From contig NC_083531.1 of the NCBI RefSeq assembly GCF_032362555.1, positions 2,418,001 through 2,482,000 of the forward strand: a stretch of 64,000 bases of DNA, given 5' to 3'. The stretch's first letter is position 1, and every line of letters begins with the position of its first letter. The position numbers and the translations under genes are program-made. Of the stretch, positions 44,001 to 56,200 are shown in pieces. The notes under the pieces were generated by a model. That model worked only from the letters and a program-made list of their open reading frames with translations. It was not told the DNA's origin and searched no databases. The stretch is from Amyelois transitella (Eukaryota; Arthropoda; Insecta; Lepidoptera; Pyralidae).

Positions 44001-46287
44001 TCGTTCTAGCATGTCCTCAGCGACTCTCATGCGATTGAGTTTTTGAAAAAAATTCAGGTCTTTTGGGACTAGCCGAGCGGCAACATGTTTCATACCCAAA
44101 TTATTAGTTAAAATGGTACGGATCGACTCGTGAGATACAGAAAGTTCGGTGGCTATCTCTCTCAAAGTTGAATGAGGATTTTCAGTCACTATTTCCTTCA
44201 CTTTTGCGATGTTAACTTCAGTTGCAGACGTTGATGGCCTACCAGAGCGAGGCAAATCTTCCATCACATCTCGACCGCTTTTGAACGCTTTGTACCACTC
44301 ATAAGCACGAGTTTTTGATAAAGTCGATTCACCGTAAGCCTTCTGTAACATTTTCAGTGACTCCGAACACGATATTCCATTGGCAATGCAAAATTTAAGA
44401 CAAACTCTTTGTTCGATGTTTTTATCCATTATGAAATTAGCAATACACACTAGATATAATATAACTAAAAATAGCACTGTATTTAATGTAAACAACAGAT
44501 GCAACTCAAACTCCGCGCCAAAATGGAAAACAGTTGTGCCAATCTAACAACAACAAAAAAAACAAAAATTTGAATTTGGAACCATAAATAAATAATCCAT
44601 TCCCGATACTTTTCTGACTGAATGTATATCCATATCATATAGTCACGTCTATATCCCTTGCGAGCTAGACAGAGCCAACAGTCTTAAAGAGACCGATAGG
44701 CCACGTTCAGCTGTTTAGCTTTGATAGAATTGATATTCAAATAGTGACAGGTTGCTAGCCCATCGCCTAAAATAAGACCTACGTTAGCTAAGCCTAGTAT
44801 TATAAATGCAAAAGTTTGTAAGGATGTGTGTTTGTTCGTTACTGTTCCATCCAAACACTACCTACTGAACGGATTTTCATGAAACTTTGCCTCAATAATA
44901 TATATTACCATTTATTTCAGCCTCATCCAACTGCTATCTTCAAACGGCAAATCACAAACGCCAGAAGATATAGAAGCTATATTGTATCAAATAAACGAAT
45001 TGCAACTACGCTTCTTCCAATGGGAAGTTACGTCTTTGAAGAAATTATTCAATTTTATTATGCCCGGTGTGTTTACATACTTACATACGGTCACGTCTAT
45101 ATCCCTTGCGGGGTAGACAGAGCCAACAGTCTTGAAAAGACTGAATGGCCACGTTCAGTTATTTGGCTTAATGATAGAATTGAGATTCAAATAGTGACAG
45201 GTTGCTAAACGCCTAAAAAAGAATCCCAAGTTTGCAAGTCTATCCCTTAGTCGCCTTTTGCGACATCCATAGGAAAGAGATGGAGTGGTCCCAAAATTCA
45301 AAATTTTTATTCTATAGGATACTTCATATCGCTTAATAATTGTCAAAACTTTTAGTTTCACAACATTGGTTGACGTCAAAAAACTTAAAAACTAAGTTTA
45401 CTGCCGCTTCCAAGGCGACACACCTTACTAATATTGATATAAAAAAAAGCGTGGGTTTATATTAATTCACTTTTTCAGGACAAAAGCACTCATTCAAATC
45501 ATTAAAACACGGAGTGAAGAAAATTTTCGAAAAGTGGCATATGGACCTGTCTAACACGCAAATTTTGATCAAAGACTCACGAATGTTTCGACCGCCCTGT
45601 ATAGGAACTTCTGAAGGTAAGTCTTGATTCAACTTAGATATCTAAATACAGTTCAACCAATCAAAATCAATAGCAATTTTTGTCGACGCAGAATAGCGCA
45701 ACCTACTGCCGAATCAAGCCAAAAAAAAAAATAAAAAAAAAAATTTTAAATCCGAAAACAAAATGTCTGCTTCTATCTCGCTCGTAATAGCTGACAGTTC
45801 AGTTCGCGGGTTCAAATGGCGCGCTCTGATAGGCTTAAACGCTTAAATATTTTCGCGCCATAAAATAAATTTTATATCTGATGCTTGACATTTGGTTTGG
45901 GTTTTACTGTTTTTTTTTTAATAATTGTATTTTACGATATCTTAAAAAAATATGGAAATATCATTCATAATAAATAGGTACTGATGAAGTTATACTTCTT
46001 ACTGCTTATCAACATACCTACATAGGTATGTTGATAAGCAGTAAGAAGAAGTAATATATTTGACTAATGATGAGGCAGTATGGTCTTTGACCTTAGCCTG
46101 TTACATGTGGAACAATCAAAACAAAAAACTAAAGCTAGGGGGAAGACTGTAAGTGATGATTAATGATTTCATTCCAGGATCAACTAGAAGCTCCCTGGGG
46201 ACTCGTTACACAAAACCAGCAACGCCGAAATCCACTTGTAAGCCGAAGGATACAGAATGCAATAAAGAGTATGATGTGGGATATTAA
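41079..46287 (+). CDS. Secreted protein of unknown function, five exons
   Basis: Exons 41079-41115, 42294-42822, 44921-45066, 45479-45616 and 46178-46287 join with phases 1, 2, 1, 1 into 319 residues. The start MKEILFVVVIAV... continues through LLIHAPTP as a clear signal peptide split by intron 1. The mature part is basic, with RKKRLRIRT, then RTKLQAKKWEKHVKKYG, then a helical stretch (SQTPEDIEAILYQINELQLR). It ends with a short two-Cys tail (CKPKDTEC). I do not recognise the family. Intron 2 contains a mariner. The donor at 42822 (CG|GTGATT) is weak; if unused, exon 2 would end in TGA at 42824-42826. AATAAA at 46287-46292. Confidence 0.7.
41165..41306 (+). repeat. S3 interspersed repeat, 3' part
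   Basis: 'gccttcctcgataaatggtc' to 'ataatattagtatagat', in intron 1 of the secreted-protein gene. Confidence 0.8.
41369..41552 (+). repeat. S2 interspersed repeat, 3' part
   Basis: 'taggcttataaacttgggat' to 'tgtatgtatgtatg'. The rest of the intron to 42293 shows nothing recognisable. Confidence 0.8.
42857..43052 (-). repeat. Non-LTR retrotransposon 3' scrap
   Basis: Reverse of the 37491 type: 'gaggggtaggcagagactac', 'ttcatgcaaggtcggcggtt'. Confidence 0.8.
43305..44625 (-). mobile_element. mariner transposon in intron 2 of the secreted-protein gene
   Basis: Imperfect inverted ends: 'ctgtcaagaaagtagcagga' at the left and 'cagtcagaaaagtatcggga' read from the right. Exact limits and the TA duplication are not certain. 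One uninterrupted transposase frame. Confidence 0.85.
43356..44429 (-). CDS. mariner transposase (DD34D)
   Basis: 357 residues from MDKNIEQR, the usual type of start; an in-frame ATG 25 codons further up is less likely. The N-terminal helix-turn-helix half has the typical DLPRSGRPSTS linker and STLREIATELSVSHESIR. Catalytic residues are the Asp of VTGDETWVYE, the Asp of HHDNAPSH and the Asp of YSPDMAPADFFLF, the last two separated by 34 residues. Length is right for a mariner, and no stop or frameshift is seen. It would bind the element's ends and cut and paste at TA. Confidence 0.95.
   Translation of the reverse strand: MDKNIEQRVCLKFCIANGISCSESLKMLQKAYGESTLSKTRAYEWYKAFKSGRDVMEDLPRSGRPSTSATEVNIAKVKEIVTENPHSTLREIATELSVSHESIRTILTNNLGMKHVAARLVPKDLNFFQKLNRMRVAEDMLERVNSDPTFMKRIVTGDETWVYEFDMQTSQQASEWRLPTEPKPKKPRQSRSKVKVMLTVFFDYRGVVHSEFLPEGQTVNKEYYLSVMRRLREQIRRKRPDLWKENSWILHHDNAPSHKAIIVNEFLTKHSTNTIEQPPYSPDMAPADFFLFPKLKLPLRGTRFQSVEDIKENSRRELTSIPETAFKKCFDDWIIRWRKCIVSKGAYFEGDKINLDE
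44636..44786 (-). repeat. S2 interspersed repeat, 3' part
   Basis: 'cacgtctatatcccttgcga' to 'tgctagcccatcgcctaaaa'; an S3-like scrap ('ataaatgcaaaagtttgtaa') follows to about 44890. Confidence 0.8.
45079..45293 (-). repeat. S2 interspersed repeat
   Basis: 'ggtcacgtctatatcccttg' to 'gaaagagatggagtggtccc', directly joined to S4. Confidence 0.85.
45293..45420 (-). repeat. S4 interspersed repeat
   Basis: 'tataggatacttcatatcgc' to 'tactgccgcttccaaggcg'. Confidence 0.75.
45995..46048. repeat. Perfect 25-bp inverted repeat, 4-nt loop
   Basis: Left arm 45995-46019 ('cttcttactgcttatcaaca' and onward), loop ACAT, right arm 46024-46048; no mismatch. It lies in intron 4 of the secreted-protein gene. 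Confidence 0.95.
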
Positions 46288-46362
46288 ATAAATAAATATT
46301 ACATTTATAACAATTCTTACTATCTATCAAAGGCTGTCGATACTTTTAAACTTTAACAGGTA

Positions 46363-46598
46363 CCCATACATACATATGGTCACGTCTATATCCCTTGCGG
46401 GGTAGACAGAGCCAACAGTCTTAAAAAGACTGATAAGGCCACGTTCAGATGTTTGGTGTAATGATAGAATTGAGATTTAAATAGTGACAGGTTGCTAGCC
46501 TATCGCCTAAAAAAAGAATACCTACCAAGTTTGTAAGCCTATCCCTTATTTGCCTTTTACAACATCCATGGGAAAGAGATGGAGTGGTCCTATTCCTA
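46363..46598 (-). repeat. S2 interspersed repeat
   Basis: 'catatggtcacgtctatatc' to 'atggagtggtcctattcc'. The interval 46600-47100 holds no feature I can support. Confidence 0.85.
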
Positions 46599-47109
46599 TA
46601 TGACGAAAAATGATTTATTTGAAAATAAAGTAAACATTAATCAGACAAGGGATCCTGCTAGATTGGCATTTTAAAATTTTACCAATATGTATATTTAATG
46701 TATAGGATTATATTTTTTATATTGGTTATAATTCCATGGTTACACTCTTCTTCTCTTTCCGCTATACGCGTCAAAACTTCCAAAATATAAATTGTTTCTC
46801 ATCTTCCTTAATTCAGAACTGTCTTGACGTTTTCGCAATGGTATCCATTTATTCGTTTTTATTGTAAGTTTTGGCGGGAACTCCGTGTAAGACATCAAAT
46901 TTCTTATTGATAAGGGTTGAAGACCACGATTTGTTCTAAAAAAGTAGAATTTTTATTCTGTGAAAATGTACAGTCTACAGCCCACCAACCTACCCAAATT
47001 CAAATCTATCCATCCAGAGATTAGCATACAAACACAAACATAACCTTTTTTTTACTACTACTGGTTCTTCATATTCAATGTACGTACTTAATACTTTTTT
47101 AACTGTTTG

Positions 47110-47350
47110 CATAGATGTATTAACGTTTAAAGACGGTACGTCTTATAATCTTCTTTCTCTTTCTACTTCTCTAGCCAAGCTAATAGTTAGAAAGCGAGAG
47201 ACAATTAGACACAATTGCCTTTCATTGTTCATGAACACAGGTAGGTACAGATTATACGAGCCTTATATTATTGATTTATTGGCGCAAAAGGATCCACAGT
47301 TAGCGGAACTTTTAAAACTAAAGGCACTGACGCGAATGACGTTGTATTAA
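47110..47350 (+). CDS. Possible last exon of an unknown gene
   Basis: After 'gtttgcatag' an open frame (phase 1 entry) reads DVLTFKDGTSYNLLSL, a middle rich in Leu/Arg, then YEPYIIDLLAQKDPQLAELL and stops at 47348-47350. The amphipathic C-terminus looks protein-like. I found no upstream exon that joins it; ATGGTATCC at 46839 with a GTAAGT donor has the wrong phase. Confidence 0.3.
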
Positions 47351-47577
47351 TAGCAAAAGAAAATAAAACAAAAAAATATGTGAAAAACTTCATGGTTATG
47401 ACGATGAAGATGAATGATGAAAATGATGAATTTATTTTCTAGCATTTTACAACAAGAGTACATTTTTCACGTATTTTATTACTTTTCAATCTTTTCAATG
47501 TAGTTAAACAAAATAAAATGAAAAATGAACACTATTGACTGAAAAATTCTTGAAAGAGAAACTGAACATACCTACAT

Positions 47578-47813
47578 TACATACACATAATTACGGGGTA
47601 GACAGAGCCATCTTGAAAAGTCTGATAGGCTACGTTCAAATGTTTGGCTTAATGATAGAATTGAGATTCAAATAGTGACAGGTTGCTAGTCTATCGTCTA
47701 AGGGAAGAATCCCAAGTTTTTAAGCTTATTCCTTAGTCGCCTTTTACGACATCCATGGGAATGCGACGGAGTGGTCCTATTCTTTTTTTATTGGTGCCGG
47801 GAACCACACGGCA
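47578..47813 (-). repeat. S2 interspersed repeat
   Basis: 'acggggtagacagagccatc' to 'ggtgccgggaaccacacggc'. Confidence 0.85.
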
Positions 47814-48114
47814 CATTTATTTTTTTACCTACATACATAGGTAAATAAATAAATTACTATATATTCGGGACAAATCACACAAGGTTAGCGCAAATATTTT
47901 TGCGTCCTACAAAAATTTGAATTCTGCGCAGGCAATTCTGTAGATAGGAAGACTTCTGATAGCTTAATTTAATGCCTGCTAAAGATAGAGATAAAAAATA
48001 TTTGGCAGCATTTTAAAATAATCGGTCTGTGGTGACACCACACAGTTAATCAAAGAATATACACAGATTTTATACGATTTATTTTATAAACATTTTCATT
48101 TAAACAGAAGATAT

Positions 48115-49600
48115 TTATATATGAACCTTTTTGTTAATTTTCGCCGGCTGATTTTCCAAGTATTTCAGATCCTCTGGTTCTCTATCTCTGTCCGGAAGAG
48201 GTTCATTGAAGTCATACTTCTCAGCTACAACAGGAACACTAGCATAATAATTCGGACTACTCATACTGAATCTCTCCCTTGTTGGTATACCTGATCCTTT
48301 AAAAGTTTTACGCGTGGTTGGAGTCTTGCCATTCATGTTATCTAACTTCATCTTATAAGTGTGGTAATCGTAGTTCAAATTTTCAGTTTTTGCTTTGATC
48401 TCATCAGATTTGAATGCTTTGTAATCGTATTCCAATTTCTCATTATCATCCTGTTTTTGTATTACTTCTGAATTCGGATTACTGGGTTTCCTCTGTTCTA
48501 GTTTTTTAGATGTACTTACTTGATAATTGTGAGTTGTAGCTGCATTTGTATTCGATTTTTGAACCGGTGTATTTTCACTTTTCTTTGGAACATTATCACT
48601 CACTTTCATTTCATATTCTTCATAGCTGTCTTTTGTGTTCGTCAAATATTTTTCTTCAAAAAACGGCGCTGCCCCTTCTGGTAAAGGCTCGTTGTTTCCG
48701 CCATTCATATTATTGCTTTGCTGATTTCGTACATTCGCATTATCTTCAAATTCCTCTACTTTACCTTGATTAGTATAATCATAATCAGCTTTCTCGGGCA
48801 CTGGATCAGGCTTTGGCTGACCTCTTATTAAGGAAGTTTTATCATTTACAACAGGATGCGGAACATTATTAACATAATTCTTGTACTTCTCCAAATATTG
48901 AGCGTCCAATCGTTCTTTAATTTTTTCAACTAATTCGTCAAGATCTATTCGTGATAGTGATATCTTTTTGTTTTCATTTTCATGTCCATTTATATTTCTT
49001 TGTATTTTTTGTATTGGATCAACATTGCTTTTATGGACCACTTTTGTTTCATGTTGCTCCATGATGCCTACAGCTTCTTGTTTATTCGATATTCTTTTAT
49101 TATTATTGTTATCTCCTAATCTAGCAATTTTCTTTATCGGATTATTATTAACATATGTTACAGTGTTATTTGTTGCTTTATTATTTACTACATTTTTATT
49201 ATTAAACAACGAAGTTTCTGCAGCGATTTTAGCCAGCTTCTCAGCAAATTGTTCAGGGACGTACTTTTTGGCTATTGCTTTGAAATCGTCTATATTTGCA
49301 GCGAATAGTATTTCTCCGTTGATAACTGTGACTATAACTGAAATATAACCTGAAAATTAGACTTATTGGGTAGAACTATTTGATTATCTATATAGCGTGG
49401 TGATTAAAAATCAGTTTCGCAACACGTTGTTTCTAGATTCGATTCCAAGCGCGAGAATTGTATACTTTTGCTGGTCTTGCGGATTTATTATTAATTTGAC
49501 AACAGCAAGTATAGAATGGACCGAGCTAACATCACCTAAACCAAAAAATAAATAAGGCTCAGTACTTACACACGTGAACTATATGCAACAATAAATTCAT
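48115..49600 (-). CDS. Secreted hydrophilic protein of unknown function
   Basis: Two exons, 49570-49600 and 48115-49337, phase 1, giving 417 residues. The signal peptide MNLLLHIVHVFIVTVINGE is split by the intron. The start of the mature chain, DDFKAIAKKYVPEQFAEKLA, looks helical; next come an Asn-rich stretch and a region rich in Lys, Glu and Asn. Four to five Tyr-Asp motifs follow (ADYDYTNQG, LEYDYKAFK, LNYDYHTYK, EKYDFNEPL) near the C-terminus. No Cys framework or known domain. AATAAA on the minus strand at 48078-48083. Alternative: an extracellular matrix or gland product; the sequence does not decide. Confidence 0.75.
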
Positions 49601-49739
49601 TGTGAGTGGGAAATTTTATTGCTATTTTTTATAGAATTCGTCATAAAAATGCAATAATTTCAAAACTTTATACTTATTTTGCGTTTCACCGTAAAATATT
49701 TCATCCAAGTAAAAATGTAAACTACTTAACTTACCCTGG

Positions 49740-50135
49740 ACTTCATCTAGAATTGAATCGCTTTTTAAGCGGGACTTTCTAGGGTATTTTGGAATTTAGG
49801 CCCCCCGGGCTCCCGATAAATCCGGTAAATCTCTGATTCTCTTTTTTTTTATTTCTCACCTCACCGTATGAGCATAGGATTACCAATCCTTTATTTAGAA
49901 GATAAGTAATGTTACAGTGAGGAAATCTTTATATTCAGGCTTTGTAGCCATAATCCAATAAGGTTTCCCTGCAAACGCAGGGCAAGCGGAAGTAGATAGA
50001 TAAAACTCTTTATTGCACCATAAGTGTAAAACAGACAGAGAAGGCACAAAGGCGGACTTCAAATTCTTCTTTTAATGGTTCGTTATCAGAAAGTTAGATA
50101 AAAATTCTTGATAAAAACTAATATTCAATTTCGAC
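49740..50135. repeat. Retrotransposon tail-like sequence
   Basis: 'aactctttattgcaccataa' and 'acagagaaggcacaaaggcg' near 50004-50060 are typical ends of lepidopteran non-LTR elements. The rest of 49601-50138 has no gene. Confidence 0.45.
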
Positions 50136-50139
50136 AATC

Positions 50140-50145
50140 TTTATT
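50140..50145 (-). promoter_or_regulatory. Candidate polyadenylation signal of DH-PBAN
   Basis: AATAAA on the minus strand, about 95 nt past the stop. Confidence 0.45.
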
Positions 50146-50238
50146 GTTTCATTTATATTAAATACATCTCAAATATCTTTGCCCAAAACATACAAAATAT
50201 ACTAAATACTTATTATTTTAGTAGTATCTCAGTTCCAC

Positions 50239-53200
50239 TTATGACGTGCTGTTCACACTCCGCACCAATCTGATTGTGTCTGGGTAATCTGGTGGAAGAA
50301 ATTCAAAGATACAAATTCAAATCCTTTTTTTTTTAATTATGAAATAATATTAGTTGTATTTTTAATAATAGGTATAAATTAGAAATGTCATTTTCTTAGT
50401 TCACAATTTGGAAAAATTTTTTTGTCGATGAAAATAAAATTGTTTACTAACTTGTAAAAAAAGGAATTTAAATTCATTATTTTGGGACATATATCAATAT
50501 GACTTAATAATTGTCATAATGCTTTCACAACATTGGTTGACGTCAAATAAATTACTTAAAACAAGTTTACTGCTGCTTCCAAAGCGTCAGTGCAGAAGAA
50601 GCGGTAACAATATGCACTGCAGCATTTTCTTCATTATTGAAGAAATTAACGTCAACTTCACATTATACTAACTTAGAATATATTAAATCACGCCCCTATA
50701 CCGAAAGGGCAGGCAGAGTTTCGAGATACTAATTCAACGATACTATATTTTTTTATAATATATAATTAATACCCAGGCCAATCAGAAAAAGTTCTTTCTC
50801 TCATCATGCCCTGGCCGGGATTCGAACCCGGGACCTCCAGTGACAAAGACAAGTTCACCACCGCTGCGCCAGACGAAATTAATTAAGTTATGAATTTGAA
50901 TAAGACATCTTACCAACGAGTTCACGGCCAAGTCTAGGGGTGAAGTCAGGTTTTCTACTTGCTCTTACTGCATAATATGTCGCTCTGTTAAACAAATTAA
51001 ACATATTCTTATTGAATCTACTAGAGTACATATAGACACGTCCATATCAATTGCGGGGTAGCCAGAGGCAACAGTCTTGGAAAGACTGATAGGCCACGCT
51101 CAGCTGTTCGGTTTAATTATAGAATTGAGATTCAAATAGTGACAGGTTGCTAGCGCATCGCCTAAAAAGTATCCAAAGTTCATAAGCCCATCCTTTAGTC
51201 GCCTTTTACAACGTCCTTGGGAAATAGATGGAGTAGGTAGTCCTATTTCAAGAAGATAGGTTCAGTAGATAACGCGTGAAGATAAAACAAACAAAACAAA
51301 CTTACTTTCGCATTTATAAAATGGAAATACTCACAAGTCTTCATCTGAGACTGCCAAGTCTTCGTTCAGTCCGCGGCCGAGTCTCGGTGTGAAGTCCACA
51401 TTACTGTTATACCTCCTCCTGGGGTCCTGTCTCTCCTTCTGAGAGCGCCCAGGGCGCGGTGTGAAGAAACCTGATAACATACATACATACATATACTTAC
51501 AACACAGGTCAAAAGTACCCGAAACCGCCGAGCTTGCATGAAGAGAGTTATGAATGTGGATGAAGCGAAGGAAGTGTGCAGAGATCGTGGCAAGTGGAAA
51601 GATGTAGTCTCTGCCTACCCCTCAGGGAAAGAGGCGTGATTTTATGTATGTATGATGTATGTATATACAACACAATCACTCACAACCTAACCTAACCTGT
51701 CACTATTTGAATCTCAATTCTAGCACTAAGCCAAACAGCTGAGCGTGGCCTATCAGTCTTTTCAAGACTGGTGGCTCTGTCTACCCCGCTAGGGATATAG
51801 ACGTGATCATATGTATGTATGTATGTATCACTTACAACTAGTTTAAAAAAAATTAAATACATGCATACATATATATAATCATGTCTATATACCTTGCGGG
51901 ATAGGCAGAGCCAACAGTCTTGAAAAGACTTATCAGTCTTTCTTTTCTTATCAGGCCACGTTCAGCCATTTGACTTTCTGATAGAATTGAAATTCAAATA
52001 GTGACAGGTTACTAGCCCATCGCCTAAAAGAAGAATCCCAAGTCTTATATAGACTATCTTTTCGTCGCCTTTTACGTCATCCATGGGAAAGAGATGGAGT
52101 GTGGTCCTAATTTTTTTTGGTGCTGGGAACCACACGTCACCAATAAACAACTAGGCGACTAAAGAAATTTTAGTAACAAATTAAGAAACACAAATTAATA
52201 TATAAATAAATAAAGAGAATTTGACAGCCTCTGTGGCGCAGTGGTAGTGCCCTTGTCTGTGACACCGGAGGTCCCGGGTTCGAATCACGGCCAGGACATG
52301 ATGAGAAACGAACTTTCTCTGATTGGCCCGGGTCTTGGATGTTCATCTATATAAGTATTTATTATAAAATATAGTATCGTTGAGTTAGTATCTCGTAACA
52401 CAAGTCTCGATTTTATTTCGAGGCTAACTCAATCCGTGTAATTTGTCCCGTATATATTTATTTAAAGAAAGTTCAGGTCCTGACAACTTACCTGAAGGTA
52501 GCTTTTTAAGCCATGAACGTCGCGATTCCCCTTCTGTGAAATACGAGTAAGTTAAAACACACGTTTAATCGAAATAACTAAAATAAAGTTTAATGAACTT
52601 TAACACAGATATAATAAAGTCGAATTAGAAATATCTATGTGAGAAAAACATGTGGAGTGAAAGAGGATGTGGTGACCAAAGTTGAAAAGAATATAAAAAT
52701 AAATAAATAAAAATAAAAATGCGCCGTGTGGTTCCCGGCACCAATAAAAAAAGAATAGGACTCCATCTCTCTCCCATGGATGTCGTAAAAGGCGACTAAG
52801 GGCTAGGCTTACAAACTTGGGATTCTTCTTTTAGGCGATGGGCTAGCAACCTGTCACTGATTGAATCTCAATTCTATCTTAAAGCCAAATAGCTGAACGT
52901 GGCTTATTGGTCTTTACAAGACTGTTGGCACTGTCTACCCCGCAAGGGATATAGACGTGACCATATGTATGTATGTATGTATGGTCATTGAAAGTTCGAC
53001 ATGGCCGGCCCTGTCCCACTTTTACAGCCAGCTCTGCATTATAAATTCCTTTCGTTAGTCTGTCCTCATCCATTCTCTCGACATGTCCAAACCATCTCAA
53101 CATAACATACAACACTCAAAGTACCTTCAAACCTTTATTTAGCTTAAGTTTGTAAACAGTTTATTTAGTAGTAATAACAATTGCTATGTTATGGCAGAGC

Positions 53201-56200
53201 GGTGCCTCCTAGCACAAGAAATTTTGCTTAAAAGAAGACGCCTACAACTTGTATTATGCATTTACCTGTGGTTACCTAAATTAACATTTTTATTTTTACA
53301 TACATACATACATATTATCACGTCTGTATCCCTCGCGGGGTAGACAGAGCCAACAGTCTTGTAAAGACTAATAGGCCACGTTCAGCTATTTGGCTTAATG
53401 ATAGAACTGAGATTCAAATAGTGACAGGTTGTTAGATGGACTAACAACCTGTCACTATTTGAATCTCAGTTCTAGATGGACTAACAACCTGTCACTATTT
53501 GAATGTCAGTTCTAGATGGACTAACAACCTGTCACTATTTGAATGTCAGTTCTATCATTAAGCCAAATAGCTGAACGTGGCTTATTAGTCTTTACAAGAC
53601 TGTTGGCTCTGTCTACCTCGCTTAAAAAAGGAATCCCAAGTTTGTAAGCCTATCCCTTAGTCGCCTTTTACGACATCCATGGGAAAGAGATGGAGTGGTC
53701 CTATTCTTTTTTGTATTTAGGTTTCTTTGAAAGAAGCTGAGGACTCTTTTAGAAATAGTTTTTTATTCATAAAAAAGATGAGGACTCTTTCAAAGATAGT
53801 TTGTTTATTTAAATAAAGAATCAAGCCCCTTTCAAATTTTTTTTTTCATAATAATCGATTACTCATTCAAAAATAAGTTACCTTTTGCTTCAGACTCAGT
53901 TGCACGTTCGTAAAGATCGCTCTCATATTTTAGATTTGCCGCCGCTTCTAACAGCTTTTGGAGGATATCTCTGTAAAATAATATATATCCACTTATCCCT
54001 TGCGGATAAGAGAGTTATGAATGTGGATGAGGCGAAGAAAGTATGCAGAGATCCCTCCGGGAAAGAAACGTGATTTTATGTATGTATGTGTGGGATACAC
54101 AAAGCTAACAGTTTCGTTAACACTGAATACATACATAAAATCACTCCTCTTTCCCGGAGGGGTAGGCAGAGACTACCTCTTTCCACTTGCCACGATCTCT
54201 GCATACTTCCTTCGCTTCATCCACATTCATAACTCTCTTCATGCAAGCTCGGCGGTTTCGGGTACTTTTGACCTGACCCTTTACCAGGACGTCCTTAATT
54301 TAAACACTGAATGTATAGTGAAATAAGGGTATTGATTTAAATAGTCAGTAAATAGTGACAGGTTGCTAGCCCGTCGCCTAAAAGAAGAATCCCAAGTTTA
54401 TCAGCTTATCTCTTAGTCAATTTTTAAACTGACAAAAAATTACATATTGCATATAGCTGGAGCGATTTTTCAGCCTATTCTTCTTCCTCCTGGCTTTAGC
54501 CCCGGTTGCATCCTCAATTCTCAAGAGAGGAGCCCGGGGTATGCCTTTGACAATGAGTGAAATTGGGTGAGTCAGGTTTTAACACGAAGCTACTCCCATC
54601 TGACCTCCGGAACCTATGCAGGTGAACCCAACCCGTTTTGGATCCATGGTTACACATTCAGTTGTCTGAATATGCAGGTTTCCTGAAGATTGGTTTCCAT
54701 CATCGTAAAATCTTTCAGGCTCGACCGCCACTAAAGGGAAGATCTTCGGCGAGGCTGGTGTTACTCCTCGCGCGGAGACGATTTTACATCTTTATCTCCA
54801 TACGGGGTAGACAGAGCCGACATGACATGAGTATCAATTTTGCTTGCTTTTTGTTTTGCTTTTCATTCTTTTCATGACCTTTGGCTCTATGTACACCGTA
54901 AAGATCTATTGTCATGATGATGAAAATGCTGCAGTGTAGTTTGTTCCGTCGCTTCTTCTACACTTGCGCTTTAGAAGCGGTAGTAGATAAAGTTATACTC
55001 AAGTTACGTTGATGTCATTAAGTGATACCTCATAAACATAATACTCCGAAATTAAATCTATTTCTGAGCATCAATTTTATATTACCTCTCATCTTCCGCT
55101 GGGGGGTAAGACCTCTTCCCCAATCGTGGGCCGAACCATAGACCACTGCGGTCACTGTGGGCCCCACGGTCTATGCTTTCATCCTAAAAAAAAAAAACAA
55201 TCATAACTTAAAAAAAATATTGTACTGCCGCCAAAGTTCTTGTATTTCACTTACTCCGAATTCCCACCGGTAGCATTTATGCAAATAAAAATTCCTTTTG
55301 AATCACTCTATTTAAAAAAAAAACTTCATCAAAATCCGTCGTGTGGTTTTAAAGATCTAAGCATACATACATACAGACACGAGCGGCCCTACCTAACACC
55401 CGATGATATTAGATATGTTTAAAAAACACCCGATGACATTAAGATTAAAATAGTCCATTACTTTAGGTACCTGGGCATTTAATTAAATATAGTAACACAA
55501 TCTTAATACTTACGTGTTTTTGTTGAAAAATGTATTTAATATAACTTAATATGGTTTGTAGCAAAAGTAATGTGTTATTAAATTTTGTTTTATTAACTTA
55601 CTACTATAAAATTATTTTAAAACGTATTATTTAACGCAAAAGTATCAAGATTGTTTACCAAAAGAAATGGACACCTTCTTATCTAGCTATCTTGCTGCAG
55701 TGTAGTTTGTTCCGCCGCTTCTTCTACACATGCGCTTTGGAAGCGGTAGTAGTTAGGTATAATTAGATTTAAGTGATGTGACGTCAATAAGTGGTACCTT
55801 GTATCCAATTTTGAAAAAAACAGACACGCGACCTACGATTTCGAGTCGAATGTTTTATATATGCTCCAATCCGTGAAATCTATGCTTGCGCGATTTAGAC
55901 TCTACGCTGTTATTGGCTGATAATGACGCGTGATTTCAATTAATTTATTACATCATTTTGTACATTTCAGTTTTAACTACTACAATAGTCACTGGTTTAA
56001 TAATGGGTACAAACATTGATTGACTGTTTTGACTTTAGCGTAGTTGGCACACCGTGGATGTCGTGAGAGGCGACTAGAGAACAAGAAGTGGACTGCTGGA
56101 ACTCAGATTAGAGGCAGAGACTACATCTTTTCACTTGCTATGTTCCTTGCTCTCCTCAAAGTCAAGATATCCCGATATTCCCACGGGAATGGGAAAAAAA

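Noticed and set aside
50963-50967. 'cagtaag' as the acceptor of DH-PBAN exon 6
   Set aside because: A better acceptor (tttaatttgtttaacag) 17-21 nt upstream gives the right phase and a longer PBAN-like peptide.
54554-54877. Open frames in the S5 region
   Set aside because: Repeat-derived sequence shared with 17306-17530, not conserved as a frame.
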